From: Marinomonas flavescens | GTDB taxonomy: Bacteria > Pseudomonadota > Gammaproteobacteria > Pseudomonadales > Marinomonadaceae | NCBI RefSeq assembly: GCF_004352835.1 | Contig: NZ_SJSB01000011.1 | Location: 1-64,000, forward strand | Length of the DNA: 64,000 nt | Direction: 5' to 3' | Shown here: positions 45,856 through 54,929 of the stretch, one piece after another | Position numbering within the stretch: the stretch's first letter is position 1 | Layout: the number at the start of each line of letters is the position of its first letter | The notes under the pieces: generated by a model | Database searches by the model: none | Told to the model about the DNA's origin: nothing | Seen by the model: only the letters and a program-made list of their open reading frames with translations | Translations under genes and position numbers: made by a program

Positions 45856-47293
45856 TAAGCGCATAAAACGCTGGGCTAACTCCCTAACAGGCCAAATCCT
45901 CATTATTATGGCTCTGGGTGTGGCCAGTGCACAATTTATTAGCTCGACCATATGGTTGCGCCAACTTCAGTCAGACACGGAAAAGAACGTACTAGAAGTC
46001 TCCAAGCACATGTCTTATCGCATTGCTTCGACAATCAGCTACTTCACCGCTTTACCGCGCAATTATCGGCACATTGTCATTGATCAACTTCAAAGCATGG
46101 GGGGAACACGGTTTTTTGTTACGCTCAATCGCGAGGAAATTCGCATTAATGAGCTTCACGACTCACCATTAATGGACATTGTCAAAAATCAAATTGAATC
46201 TACTCTCGTCAAACAGCTCGGCATTCACAATGCGAAAATTGCTTTCTCCAGCCCAGACGATCTACATGTTATTAATAACCACACGCTACTAACAGATTTA
46301 CCAGAACGATGGGGAAACCACAGTTTATTGGTTAAGCCCCTAACGCCACCCATTATTATCATCCAAATCCCCATCAACGATAAAGACTGGTTGTATCTTG
46401 CCAGTCTAATGCCTGACCCTTATTTTCTGGATGGCGTCTCCGCACTCACCGGCGAACGTTTGTTTACCATGTCGGTTTCGGTGATTACTGTGCTATTACT
46501 CAGCCTTCTCATCTTACGACGGTTAACGCGACCTCTCGCTATGCTGGCAAGAGCAGCGGAGCGCTTTGGTCAAGGTGACTCCAAACCCATCAAAGAGTAT
46601 GGCAGCGTAGAAGTACGCAAGACCGCCCGTGCATTTAACGACATGCAGGCGCGTATTCAGCGCTACTTAAATGATCGTGAACGACTCTTTGCCTCCATTT
46701 CTCATGACCTAAAAACACCGATTACTCGTCTGCGTCTAAGAGCAGAGATGCTTGATGAAGACGATACTCGTGATGCGATGATTCGAGATCTTGAAGATTT
46801 GGATATGTTAGTAAAAGGTGCTCTTCAGAGTGTAAAAGAGACCGATATCCACGAAAATCGCGTCGATCTTAATATTTTAAGAATGCTAGAAGACATGCAA
46901 AGTGCCACGAACTTATCCACGGTAAAACTCATTATTAGCGGCCACCTAAACAGCCCTTACATGGGTAAACCCTTAGCGATTAAACGTTGCTTAGGCAATC
47001 TCATCGACAATGCTTTGTATTACGGCAACACGGCCGAAGTGTTTATTGAAGATGAAGACGATGGAGTTTGTGTGCGTATATGTGACCATGGCCCTGGTAT
47101 TCCTATTGAACAAATAGACAAAATGTTTCAGCCTTACACCCGCCTAACCCCTGACCATTCTGGCCATCCGGGAGGCATGGGATTGGGGCTTAGTATTGCC
47201 AGAAATATTGCCAGAGCCCATGGCGGCGAAGTGACGTTAAGCAACCTTCCTGAAAGCGGTTTAGAAGCAAAACTATGGTTACCAAGACATTAG
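45842..47293 (+). CDS. Sensor histidine kinase (GtrS-like)
   Basis: This membrane kinase has about 483 residues. The first membrane segment (about 14-36) and the second (about 196-218) flank a periplasmic sensor. A HAMP domain follows, then the H-box ASISHDLKTPITRLRLRAEML, N-box LIDNALYYG, G1 DHGPGIP and G2 GMGLGLSIARNIARAHGG. All catalytic motifs are intact. The ATG at 45842 gives a 14-base overlap with the response regulator; an ATG ten codons upstream is possible. Its partner and neighbours suggest it senses a sugar or a sugar acid in the periplasm. Confidence 0.9.
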   Translation: MNNINKRIKRWANSLTGQILIIMALGVASAQFISSTIWLRQLQSDTEKNVLEVSKHMSYRIASTISYFTALPRNYRHIVIDQLQSMGGTRFFVTLNREEIRINELHDSPLMDIVKNQIESTLVKQLGIHNAKIAFSSPDDLHVINNHTLLTDLPERWGNHSLLVKPLTPPIIIIQIPINDKDWLYLASLMPDPYFLDGVSALTGERLFTMSVSVITVLLLSLLILRRLTRPLAMLARAAERFGQGDSKPIKEYGSVEVRKTARAFNDMQARIQRYLNDRERLFASISHDLKTPITRLRLRAEMLDEDDTRDAMIRDLEDLDMLVKGALQSVKETDIHENRVDLNILRMLEDMQSATNLSTVKLIISGHLNSPYMGKPLAIKRCLGNLIDNALYYGNTAEVFIEDEDDGVCVRICDHGPGIPIEQIDKMFQPYTRLTPDHSGHPGGMGLGLSIARNIARAHGGEVTLSNLPESGLEAKLWLPRH

Positions 47294-47586
47294 CCCTGTC
47301 ACGTCACCACTATTTTTTCTTTCACACTGTGTAGAAAAACATCTAAAAATTGGTAAAAAATAGCGCTAGAAGCCCTATTCTAACGCGAATATTACATCTT
47401 CGCGGGCTATCTCATCCCCCACCTTGCAAGACTTTGTTACATTAGGTTGCTCTATATTACCCATAAAAAACACACTCTCTGCTAAATTGACAAGCTTGAG
47501 TGCTACTCCTCAAAAATAACACTCAAGCCGAAAAGACACTAAGCACTGATAGCTTAGAAAACATAACAATAAAAAAGGTTACTATC
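47294..47586 (+). promoter_or_regulatory. Upstream region of the sugar ABC operon with a shared motif
   Basis: The gap holds an inverted repeat CGCGAA (47384-47389) / TTCGCG (47399-47404). Overlapping it is TCGCGGGCTATCT (47400-47412), nearly repeated as TCGCGGGCTACCT at 51959-51971, ahead of the UshA-like gene. A shared regulator is possible. No convincing -35/-10 pair was fixed. Confidence 0.35.
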
Positions 47587-48834
47587 ATGAAGAAAATTGC
47601 TCTAGGTTTAACCACTGTTGCACTTTCACTCGCGGCAACATCTAGCCAAGCGGGTCAAGTAGAAGTTCTACATTGGTGGACATCTGGTGGCGAAGCCACT
47701 GCAATCAATGTACTTAAGCAAGAAATGAAAGACGCTGGAGACACTTGGAAAGATTTCGCTGTCGCTGGCGGCGGTGGTGAATCAGCTATGACGGTTCTAA
47801 AATCTCGCGCGATCGCCGGCAACCCTCCTTCTGCTGCACAAATCAAAGGACCCACCATTCAAGAATGGGGTGACCTTGGTTTCCTAGAAAACATCGATGA
47901 CGTTGCCAAAGCGGGTCATTGGGATCAAATTCTTCCACCGGTTGTCAGCAAAATCATGAAGTACGACGGACACTATGTTGCCGCTCCCGTTAACGTACAC
48001 CGTGTAAACTGGTTGTGGGCAAATCCAGATGTCTTCCGTAAAGCTGGGGCATCTATTCCAACAACATGGGCTCAGTTCTTCGTGGCCGCCGACAAAATCA
48101 AAAAAGCCGGTTTCATTCCACTCGCTCACGGTGGTCAAGCTTGGCAAGACGCGACTCTTTTCGAAGCCATTGCCTTGTCTGAAGGAACCGATTTCTATAA
48201 AGCCGCCTTTATCGACCTAAAAGACGATGCGCTCAAAGGTCCAAAAATGATCGATGCGCTAACGACATTCAAAAAAATGCGTAAATATGTCGACCCTGGT
48301 TTCTCTGGCCGTGACTGGAATGTAGCCACTTCCATGGTGATCAATGGTAAAGCCGCAATGCAAATCATGGGTGACTGGGCAAAAGGGGAATTTACCGCCG
48401 CGGGTAAAAAACCAGGTATTGATTACATCTGTGTTCCAGCACCAGGAACAAGTGGCCAATATACCTTCAACATCGATTCTCTTGCCATGTTTAAAGTCGA
48501 TGGAAAAGAAACGAAAAAAGCCCAACGTGACTTGGCTCGTTTAATCCTAGAACCTAAGTTCCAAGAGACATTTAACTTGGCGAAAGGGTCTATTCCTGTT
48601 CGTTTAGGCATGCCTAGAGGTAAGTTTGATGCTTGTGCAGACTCATCTATGGACGCGTTTAACGCCGCCTCTGCTACTGGTGATCTATTACCAAGTATGG
48701 CACACGGTATGGCCGTTAACTCTATGATCCAAGGTGCGATGTTTGACGTTATTACTAACTTCTTCAACACCGATGATATGACGCCTGAACAAGCCGCTGA
48801 CAAACTAGCACGTGCCGTAAAAGCAAGCATGTAA
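47587..48834 (+). CDS. Sugar ABC transporter periplasmic binding protein (GtsA-like)
   Basis: This extracytoplasmic sugar receptor of 415 residues belongs to the family 1 binding proteins. The signal peptide is [20 protein letters not shown] with cleavage after QA near residue 22. The mature protein starts [17 protein letters not shown], typical of glucose/mannose-type receptors (GtsA). The ATG at 47587 is chosen for the signal peptide and for AAGG about 8 bases upstream. It is the first gene of a four-gene importer operon and is followed by an attenuator-like hairpin. Substrate is probably a mono- or disaccharide; the neighbouring glucosidase suggests an alpha-glucoside. Confidence 0.88.
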   Translation: MKKIALGLTTVALSLAATSSQAGQVEVLHWWTSGGEATAINVLKQEMKDAGDTWKDFAVAGGGGESAMTVLKSRAIAGNPPSAAQIKGPTIQEWGDLGFLENIDDVAKAGHWDQILPPVVSKIMKYDGHYVAAPVNVHRVNWLWANPDVFRKAGASIPTTWAQFFVAADKIKKAGFIPLAHGGQAWQDATLFEAIALSEGTDFYKAAFIDLKDDALKGPKMIDALTTFKKMRKYVDPGFSGRDWNVATSMVINGKAAMQIMGDWAKGEFTAAGKKPGIDYICVPAPGTSGQYTFNIDSLAMFKVDGKETKKAQRDLARLILEPKFQETFNLAKGSIPVRLGMPRGKFDACADSSMDAFNAASATGDLLPSMAHGMAVNSMIQGAMFDVITNFFNTDDMTPEQAADKLARAVKASM

Positions 48835-48852
48835 TCATCAAACCCTGCTCGC

Positions 48853-48884
48853 GAGGCTGACCGCTGGTCAGCCTCTTTATTTCT
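48853..48884 (+). terminator. Intra-operon attenuating hairpin after the sugar-binding-protein gene
   Basis: GAGGCTGACC (48853-48862) pairs perfectly with GGTCAGCCTC (48866-48875) around a 3-base loop and is followed by TTTATTTCT. It lies between the binding-protein and permease genes, where partial termination or mRNA protection raises binding-protein yield. Confidence 0.85.
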
Positions 48885-48906
48885 CCTTTGTAGTGAAGTA
48901 TCAATT

Positions 48907-49839
48907 ATGAATACTAACGCCACTAATTCTGAGTCGAAAAAGACTCAGTTAGGCCGTCCTGCGCGCCTAAGCTTGGCAGATTGGATGCCAAAAATAGTAC
49001 TAGCGCCAACCATGCTTATCGCCATCGTGTGTATTTATGGCTACATGATATGGACTGCTGTTTTGTCTTTCACAGGCTCGCGCATGCTGCCTTCGTATAA
49101 GTTCGTTGGCTGGGATCAATACGAGCGTTTATTTAATAATGACCGCTGGATGGTTGCGTTAACCAACCTAGGTATTTTCGGCAGTTTGTTCATTCTAATC
49201 TGCTTATTTCTTGGCATCATGTTGGCGATTTTCCTTGATCAAAAGATTCGTGCAGAAGGCGCACTTCGTACCATCTACCTTTACCCAATGGCGATTTCAT
49301 TCATCGTGACTGGTACTGCTTGGAAGTGGCTACTTAACCCGACCAACGGCATTCAAAAACTCATGATAGACATGGGCTTTGAGAACTTTAAATTTGATTG
49401 GTTAACCGACCCTCATAGAGTTGTTTACTGCTTAGTCATTGCCGCGGTATGGCAGGCTTCTGGTTTTGTGATGGCGCTTTTCCTTGCCGGTCTTCGCGGT
49501 GTGGATGGGGATTTAATAAAAGCGGCGCATCTAGACGGTGCCAGTACCTTTACCACCTATCGTCGTATCATTTTGCCGTCACTGAAACCGGTATTTTTCA
49601 GTGCTTTGGTGATCCTGTCGCATATTGCGATCAAGAGTTTTGATTTAGTTCAGGCTCTGACAAATGGTGGACCGGGCTACTCCTCTGACTTACCGGCTAA
49701 CTTCATGTACACCTACACCTTTACTCGCAGTCAAATTGGCATGGGCTCCGCCTCTGCGATGGTCATGTTAGGTTGTATCTTGGCGATCTTAGTTCCTTAT
49801 TTGTACTCTGAATTACGAGGTGGACGAAATGAAAAATAA
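48907..49839 (+). CDS. Sugar ABC transporter permease (GtsB/MalF-like)
   Basis: This inner-membrane channel subunit of 310 residues has about six membrane segments. The EAA loop KAAHLDGASTFTTYRRIILP near residue 205 is typical of carbohydrate permeases. The end of the gene overlaps the next permease start by about 11 bases. Second gene of the sugar importer operon. Confidence 0.92.
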   Translation: MNTNATNSESKKTQLGRPARLSLADWMPKIVLAPTMLIAIVCIYGYMIWTAVLSFTGSRMLPSYKFVGWDQYERLFNNDRWMVALTNLGIFGSLFILICLFLGIMLAIFLDQKIRAEGALRTIYLYPMAISFIVTGTAWKWLLNPTNGIQKLMIDMGFENFKFDWLTDPHRVVYCLVIAAVWQASGFVMALFLAGLRGVDGDLIKAAHLDGASTFTTYRRIILPSLKPVFFSALVILSHIAIKSFDLVQALTNGGPGYSSDLPANFMYTYTFTRSQIGMGSASAMVMLGCILAILVPYLYSELRGGRNEK

Positions 49840-50713
49840 CGCAATCGCTCGTAAAACATCGGGTGTTGAGAAAGTCTTACGCCTTGCTTTGTATGCGGTC
49901 CTGTTGATCATGGCCTTTTTCTACTTGATGCCATTGGTGATCATGCTGATTACCTCCCTGAAAGACGCGGAAGAAGTCCGAAACGGCACCCTACTTTCAT
50001 TACCAAGTTACTTGCATTTTGATTCTTGGACGAAAGCATGGTCAGGCGCTTGTACTGGCAGTACTTGTACGGGGATTTCCCCTTATTTTATCAACTCGTT
50101 CAAAATCGTTATTCCAGCGGTTGCGATCTCAACCTTACTAGGCGCGATCAACGGCTATGTTATCTCGTTATGGAAATTTCGTGGCAGCGACCTATTTTTT
50201 GCCGCTTTATTATTAGGCTGCTTCATTCCTTTTCAAGTCGTATTACTGCCAATGGCACAAACCTTGGGTTGGTTAGGCATCGCGAGCTCCACGACAGGCT
50301 TAGTATTCGTTCACGTCGTGTACGGTGTGGCGTTTACGACGCTCTTCTTTCGGAACTTCTACCAGTCTATTCCTGGAGAACTTGTGAAAGCCGCTCGCCT
50401 TGATGGTGCAGGATTCTTCACTATTTTCTATCGCATTATTTTGCCGGTTTCTACACCGATTATTGTCGTCACGGTTATCTGGCAATTTACGCAAATCTGG
50501 AACGACTTCCTCTTTGGCGTCGCCTTCTCCGGCTTTGACTCTCAACCAGTCACTGTCGCGCTAAATAATTTAGTCAACACCAGTTTTGGCGGTAAAGAAT
50601 ATAACGTCGATATGGCGGCCGCGATCATCGCAGCACTACCCACCATTATCGTGTACGTGTTTGCAGGTAAATATTTTGTTCGCGGTTTAACCGCAGGTGC
50701 CGTCAAAGGTTAA
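49829..50713 (+). CDS. Sugar ABC transporter permease (GtsC/MalG-like)
   Basis: This second channel subunit has 294 residues when started at ATG 49829, which follows GAGGTGG at good spacing; an in-frame codon 3 positions upstream is less suited. Six membrane segments are visible with the EAA loop KAARLDGAGFFTIFYRIILP near residue 195. The periplasmic insertion CTGSTCTG near residue 75 contains two cysteines that could form a disulphide. A short stem CGCTCG/CGAGCG lies in the 66-base gap before the ATPase gene. Confidence 0.92.
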   Translation: MKNNAIARKTSGVEKVLRLALYAVLLIMAFFYLMPLVIMLITSLKDAEEVRNGTLLSLPSYLHFDSWTKAWSGACTGSTCTGISPYFINSFKIVIPAVAISTLLGAINGYVISLWKFRGSDLFFAALLLGCFIPFQVVLLPMAQTLGWLGIASSTTGLVFVHVVYGVAFTTLFFRNFYQSIPGELVKAARLDGAGFFTIFYRIILPVSTPIIVVTVIWQFTQIWNDFLFGVAFSGFDSQPVTVALNNLVNTSFGGKEYNVDMAAAIIAALPTIIVYVFAGKYFVRGLTAGAVKG

Positions 50714-50779
50714 GAACGACGCTCGTGCCTATATATTTTTCATTGCGCGAGCGACTCAGATAGAATTTGGAGCAATAAC

Positions 50780-51889
50780 ATGGCAAGTCTAACGATAGAT
50801 AACGTAAAAAAAAGCTACGGCAAAACAGAAATACTAAAAGGCATTAATATCTCAATCGAAACAGGTGAATTCCTGATTTTGGTAGGCCCCTCAGGCTGTG
50901 GTAAATCCACATTAATGAACTCCATTGCCGGACTAGAAGACATCACTGAAGGCCGTATTTTAATCGCTGACAAAGACGTCACTTACACCAGCCCGAAAGA
51001 CCGCGATATCGCCATGGTCTTTCAGTCTTACGCCTTGTACCCAAACATGACGGTAGAGCAAAATATCTCGTTTGGTTTGGAAATGCGTAAAGTGCCCAAA
51101 GCAGAACGGGACGTAGAAATACAGCGTGTTGCCGAGTTACTACAAATTAGCCATTTATTGGATCGTAAACCGGCCCAACTTTCTGGTGGTCAACGCCAAC
51201 GTGTGGCCATGGGACGAGCTTTAGCACGCCGTCCACAGCTTTACTTGTTTGATGAGCCGCTGTCTAACCTAGACGCGAAATTACGTGTTGAAATGCGTAC
51301 TGAAATCAAAAAACTACATAAAAAACTTGGTACAACAATCGTTTACGTTACCCATGATCAAATAGAAGCGATGACATTAGCTGACCGCATTGCGGTGATG
51401 AAAGACGGTGAAGTTCAACAGCTTGGCACGCCTCAAGAAATCTATGACAATCCAGCGAACTTATTCGTTGCTGGTTTCATGGGATCTCCGGCAATGAACT
51501 TTATTCCCGCGAAAGTCATCGATCAAAACGGCACACCCGTGTTAGAACTCGAAGCAAACACCACAACAGCCATTCCGTTCCCAAGACCTGAGTCTTTAAA
51601 GAATCATATCGGCAAAACCGTATTGCTAGGACTTCGCCCAGAGATGATTACCGAACCTCAGCCTCATAAAGAGGGACAAGCATTTGTCACCACCACTGGG
51701 GTTGAGGTCGAAGTAACAGAGCCAATGGGCGCTGATACTATGATCCTAACGCGTATCAATGGTGCCGAGATCAATTGTCGTTCGAATCCAAGCTATTTAG
51801 CCGAGCCAGGCTCAGTAATCAACATGATGTTTGATACTTCAAAAGCGGTTGTATTCGACCCAAAAACAGGTGAACGATTAGACTTCTAA
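50780..51889 (+). CDS. Sugar ABC transporter ATP-binding protein (GtsD/MalK/UgpC-like)
   Basis: This ATPase of 369 residues has Walker [15 protein letters not shown]-loop [14 protein letters not shown], signature [15 protein letters not shown], Walker [17 protein letters not shown] and H-loop [10 protein letters not shown], then a C-terminal OB-type regulatory domain (about 240-369, LGLRPEMI). The UgpC/MsmK-like form may serve more than one sugar importer. Last gene of the operon, followed by a strong terminator with a UUCG tetraloop. Confidence 0.93.
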   Translation: MASLTIDNVKKSYGKTEILKGINISIETGEFLILVGPSGCGKSTLMNSIAGLEDITEGRILIADKDVTYTSPKDRDIAMVFQSYALYPNMTVEQNISFGLEMRKVPKAERDVEIQRVAELLQISHLLDRKPAQLSGGQRQRVAMGRALARRPQLYLFDEPLSNLDAKLRVEMRTEIKKLHKKLGTTIVYVTHDQIEAMTLADRIAVMKDGEVQQLGTPQEIYDNPANLFVAGFMGSPAMNFIPAKVIDQNGTPVLELEANTTTAIPFPRPESLKNHIGKTVLLGLRPEMITEPQPHKEGQAFVTTTGVEVEVTEPMGADTMILTRINGAEINCRSNPSYLAEPGSVINMMFDTSKAVVFDPKTGERLDF

Positions 51890-51920
51890 AACCTATTTTG
51901 ATAGTACGTTTGTCATACTT

Positions 51921-51947
51921 TTTGCCAACCTTCGGGTTGGCTTTTTT
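51921..51947 (+). terminator. Terminator of the sugar ABC operon
   Basis: GCCAACC (51924-51930) pairs with GGTTGGC (51935-51941) around the stable loop TTCG, followed by TTTTTT. Confidence 0.95.
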
Positions 51948-52106
51948 ACGCCATGTCATCGCGGGCTACCTTTACAACTTTGTGTATCGAACTCCTTCTC
52001 TTTTTAAGTTACATTCCCGCTTATATTCAAAGTTCATGACTCAATAAGAACACGATAAAACGATGATCTTATGCGAACATCACCACGATTTTAAAGGAAC
52101 CAAGGC

Positions 52107-53156
52107 ATGACACGACGCCCTCGCGTTATAACCCAGCTCATCATTTTAGGCCTGCTTATCCTTGTTACTGGGTGTGCTATGGTAGAGCCAAGGCAGCCAG
52201 ATTGGCAGACAGGAAAGGAATATCACCTTACCATTTTGCACACCAATGATAATCATGGTCATTTCTGGAAAAATAGCGATGGCGAGTACGGTATGGCGGC
52301 TCGTAAAACCCTAGTCGACAATATACGAGAAGAAGTCGCTTTGAATGATGGTCACACCCTATTGCTCTCTGGCGGAGACGTTAATACCGGCGTTCCTGAA
52401 TCTGACATACAACACGCTGAACCAGACTTTAAAGGCATGAGCTTACTGGGTTACAACGCGATGGCGGTGGGTAGTCATGAATTTGATAACCCCTTATCAG
52501 TGCTTAGAAAACAACAAGAATGGGCAGGTTTTCCTTTTCTATCAGCAAACATTTTTGATAAAGAAACAGGAAAACGATTATTTGATGCTTATAAGATCTT
52601 TCAAGAAGGAGACTTGAAAGTTGCTGTCGTCGGCTTTACCACCGGCGACACCATAAAACTGGGTAATCCAGAGTACCTTAAAAACATCGAGATTCGCTCA
52701 CCTATTGAGGTCGCAAAACAACTGATCCCCGAATTACGCAAACAAGCAGATATCGTAATTGCCATTACTCATATGGGCCACTATAACAATGGTCAACATG
52801 GTAAAAATGCCCCCGGTGACGTGACCTTAGCCCGAACAGTACCAGGCATAGATGTGATTATTGGCGGGCATTCTCAAGACCCCTTATTTAAACCCGACGT
52901 ACAAAATGGCACCTTGATTCTACAAGCGCATGAATGGGGTAAATACTTGGGTCGTCTTGATTTAGTCTATAAAAACGGCGTGATCACTTCGTCACATTAC
53001 AAACTGATCCCTGTTAACCTACAGAACAAAGAAACGTCCAACGACAGCAAAACTAAACGTGCGCTTCTCGATGATAAAATCGACGAAGACCCTGCGATGT
53101 TAAAGCTGCTCGCGCCCTATGAAGAAAAGGGCAAGAAAGAACTCATACAGCACTAA
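52107..53156 (+). CDS. UshA-like metallophosphoesterase lipoprotein lacking the nucleotidase domain
   Basis: This predicted lipoprotein of 349 residues has a lipobox LVTGC (Cys near residue 23). The rest aligns closely with the N-terminal metallophosphoesterase domain of UshA (5'-nucleotidase): HTNDNHGHFWKN, SGGDVNTGVPESD, ITHMGHYNNG and GGHSQDP. It stops after the linker helix (APYEEKGKKEL), where UshA continues with about 200 residues of substrate-binding domain. The metal-binding Asn of GNHEFD is Ser here (GSHEFD, encoded AGT). No remnant of the missing domain follows; a terminator lies 55 bases on. It may be a divergent phosphoesterase, a binding protein or a decaying gene. Confidence 0.85.
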   Translation: MTRRPRVITQLIILGLLILVTGCAMVEPRQPDWQTGKEYHLTILHTNDNHGHFWKNSDGEYGMAARKTLVDNIREEVALNDGHTLLLSGGDVNTGVPESDIQHAEPDFKGMSLLGYNAMAVGSHEFDNPLSVLRKQQEWAGFPFLSANIFDKETGKRLFDAYKIFQEGDLKVAVVGFTTGDTIKLGNPEYLKNIEIRSPIEVAKQLIPELRKQADIVIAITHMGHYNNGQHGKNAPGDVTLARTVPGIDVIIGGHSQDPLFKPDVQNGTLILQAHEWGKYLGRLDLVYKNGVITSSHYKLIPVNLQNKETSNDSKTKRALLDDKIDEDPAMLKLLAPYEEKGKKELIQH

Positions 53157-53210
53157 TTTTCACAGAGCGACACCACTATTCCTTTGTTTATCCGCTGGCT
53201 AGGTTGTATA

Positions 53211-53244
53211 AAAAATGGCACTTAATACTAGGTGCCATTTTTAT
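53211..53244 (+). terminator. Terminator of the UshA-like gene
   Basis: AAATGGCAC (53213-53221) pairs with GTGCCATTT (53232-53240) around a ten-base loop, followed by TTATT. A and T runs at both sides may also end the minus-strand transcript of the next gene. Confidence 0.88.
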
Positions 53245-53269
53245 TAAGCGCGATTAACGAAAAAGAGAG

Positions 53270-53779
53270 TTACGGCTTATGGGAATATATTAACGTCCAC
53301 GTAAGTGGTTTTGGGAGTTTTTCTGACTCCAGTTTTGCGGTGTATTCTAATGTGTTGGCGTCTATCATTTTCCACGTGTTGGTGCGTTTTCCACGCTCAG
53401 ATTCTAGAACCACTTCAACTTTTTTTGCTGTTTGATGAATGGTCGAAAAAATCTTACGATCGTCATCGCCCTTGGTTTCATAGCGATTCGCGCCCAAAGG
53501 AATCGTTTCTGCCGTTTCTTTATCACATTGCCATTGCCATTGTTTGGCTTGTGTCGATAGCTGCCATTCATGACAAATTTTCGTTTCTTTCTTCAAGATT
53601 GGACGAGCCACCATGCGAACAAAAAAATTCATTTCTTTGGCCACACTGTCTACCGCAGCATCCAACTTGGCTTGTGTGCTATCTGCGTCTTGCAAATACC
53701 ATTTCCCATCAATCTGAGAAGCGAACGTACCTGAACTCAACGCCATTAACAGCGCGCCGGTTATTATTAATTTCTTCAC
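53270..53779 (-). CDS. Small exported protein of unknown function
   Basis: I do not recognise this protein. Taking the GTG at 53779, preceded by AAGGCGG, gives 169 residues with a clear signal peptide (MKKLIITGALLMALSSGTFA). Longer starts up to 53863 would add an unlikely second hydrophobic stretch. The mature part begins SQIDGKWYLQDAD and has tryptophans and alternating charged segments such as NRYETKGDDDRKIF and TNTWKMIDANTLEYTAKLE, suggesting a small beta-rich periplasmic protein, lipocalin-like in appearance. It has two cysteines (ICHEW, WQCDKE) that may form a disulphide. Confidence 0.65.
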   Translation of the reverse strand: MKKLIITGALLMALSSGTFASQIDGKWYLQDADSTQAKLDAAVDSVAKEMNFFVRMVARPILKKETKICHEWQLSTQAKQWQWQCDKETAETIPLGANRYETKGDDDRKIFSTIHQTAKKVEVVLESERGKRTNTWKMIDANTLEYTAKLESEKLPKPLTWTLIYSHKP

Positions 53780-53941
53780 CTGTACCGCCTTATTTTTATT
53801 GTTAGGTAAGCAAAAGATAATGACAGAGAAGGCACATATTGTGAGGCGCAAAAACGCGCACAATAACTAACATTAATCGCCAAACAGACTTTATAGTAGA
53901 GACATGTCTATCAGTAGATTTATTAAATTCAGATTCAAAAA

Positions 53942-53990
53942 CAAAGAAAAGCCCAGTAATAATGCGGTAGAACACATTAAAACTGGGCTT
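53942..53990 (-). terminator. Terminator of rph
   Basis: AAGCCCAGT (53950-53958) pairs with ACTGGGCTT (53982-53990); on the minus strand it is followed by UUUUCUUUG. The 23-base loop can form a small inner AATG/CATT stem. Confidence 0.8.
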
Positions 53991-54049
53991 CTGTATCCCA
54001 TCTAAGTGGGCGAATAAACACTATAATGTTTGTCTAAAAACGTTATCGA

Positions 54050-54769
54050 CTAATTATCAGCAAGTGCTTTCTTTTGTAACTCAATGATTTCAGCAATGCC
54101 TTTACGAGCCACAGCCAACATGCCAACCATGTGCTCATCGCTGAATGCTTCGCCTTCCGCCGTTCCTTGAATCTCGATGAAACCGCCTTTGTCATTCATG
54201 ATCACGTTCATGTCTGTTTCAGCATTAGAGTCTTCAGGGTAATCCAAATCCAACACAGGTACGCCTTTATAAACACCCACAGAAATCGCGGCGATTTGTG
54301 ACACGATTGGGTTTTCTTTGATCCTCTTTTTGTTCAGAAGAACTTGCATGGCATCCGCTAACGCAACAAAGCCACCGCTAATAGACGCCGTACGAGTGCC
54401 GCCATCCGCTTGGATAACATCACAGTCGATCGTGATGGTGTTGTCGCCCAGTTTTTTAAGGTCAACCGCAGCGCGCAAAGAGCGACCGATCAAACGCTGA
54501 ATCTCAACCGTACGGCCGTTTTGCTTACCACGAGCGGCTTCACGATCCACACGACTGTGTGTAGAGCGTGGCAGCATGCCGTATTCAGCTGTAATCCAAC
54601 CTTGGCCCTTACCTTTCAAGAAACGCGGCACGCCATTGACCACGGTAGCAGTACAAATAACCTTAGTGTCACCGCACTCGATCAATACCGACCCTTCTGC
54701 ATGTTTGGTAAAGTTGCGTGTAATTTTAAGGGGACGTAATTGATCTGCTTCTCTTCCGCTCGGGCGCAT
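54050..54769 (-). CDS. rph: Ribonuclease PH
   Basis: This phosphorolytic 3'-5' exoribonuclease trims tRNA 3' ends. The 239 residues show [38 protein letters not shown], the basic [47 protein letters not shown] and the C-terminal [19 protein letters not shown], all intact and full length, unlike the frameshifted E. coli K-12 gene. Divergent from yicC, as in Pseudomonas. Confidence 0.96.
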   Translation of the reverse strand: MRPSGREADQLRPLKITRNFTKHAEGSVLIECGDTKVICTATVVNGVPRFLKGKGQGWITAEYGMLPRSTHSRVDREAARGKQNGRTVEIQRLIGRSLRAAVDLKKLGDNTITIDCDVIQADGGTRTASISGGFVALADAMQVLLNKKRIKENPIVSQIAAISVGVYKGVPVLDLDYPEDSNAETDMNVIMNDKGGFIEIQGTAEGEAFSDEHMVGMLAVARKGIAEIIELQKKALADN

Positions 54770-54929
54770 AGTTGTCTCTCTATTAATGGAACTATTCTAA
54801 AGCGGCAATTATAACGAACCTCCACAAAATTGCGCCCCTTCCCTATGAAACTCTTACTCATCAGGTACACTATTCGTTCGGCCTTTGGGCTCTCTTTATT
54901 AATATGCTATCTAACTTTGGGTATTTAAC

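Noticed and set aside
48423..48923. 166-residue minus-strand frame opposite the sugar-binding-protein gene
   Set aside because: It is antisense to a well-supported gene and crosses the intra-operon hairpin; no ribosome site.
53305..53805. 166-residue plus-strand frame opposite the small exported protein
   Set aside because: The minus-strand frame has a signal peptide and ribosome site; this one is Cys- and Trp-rich in a way typical of shadow frames.
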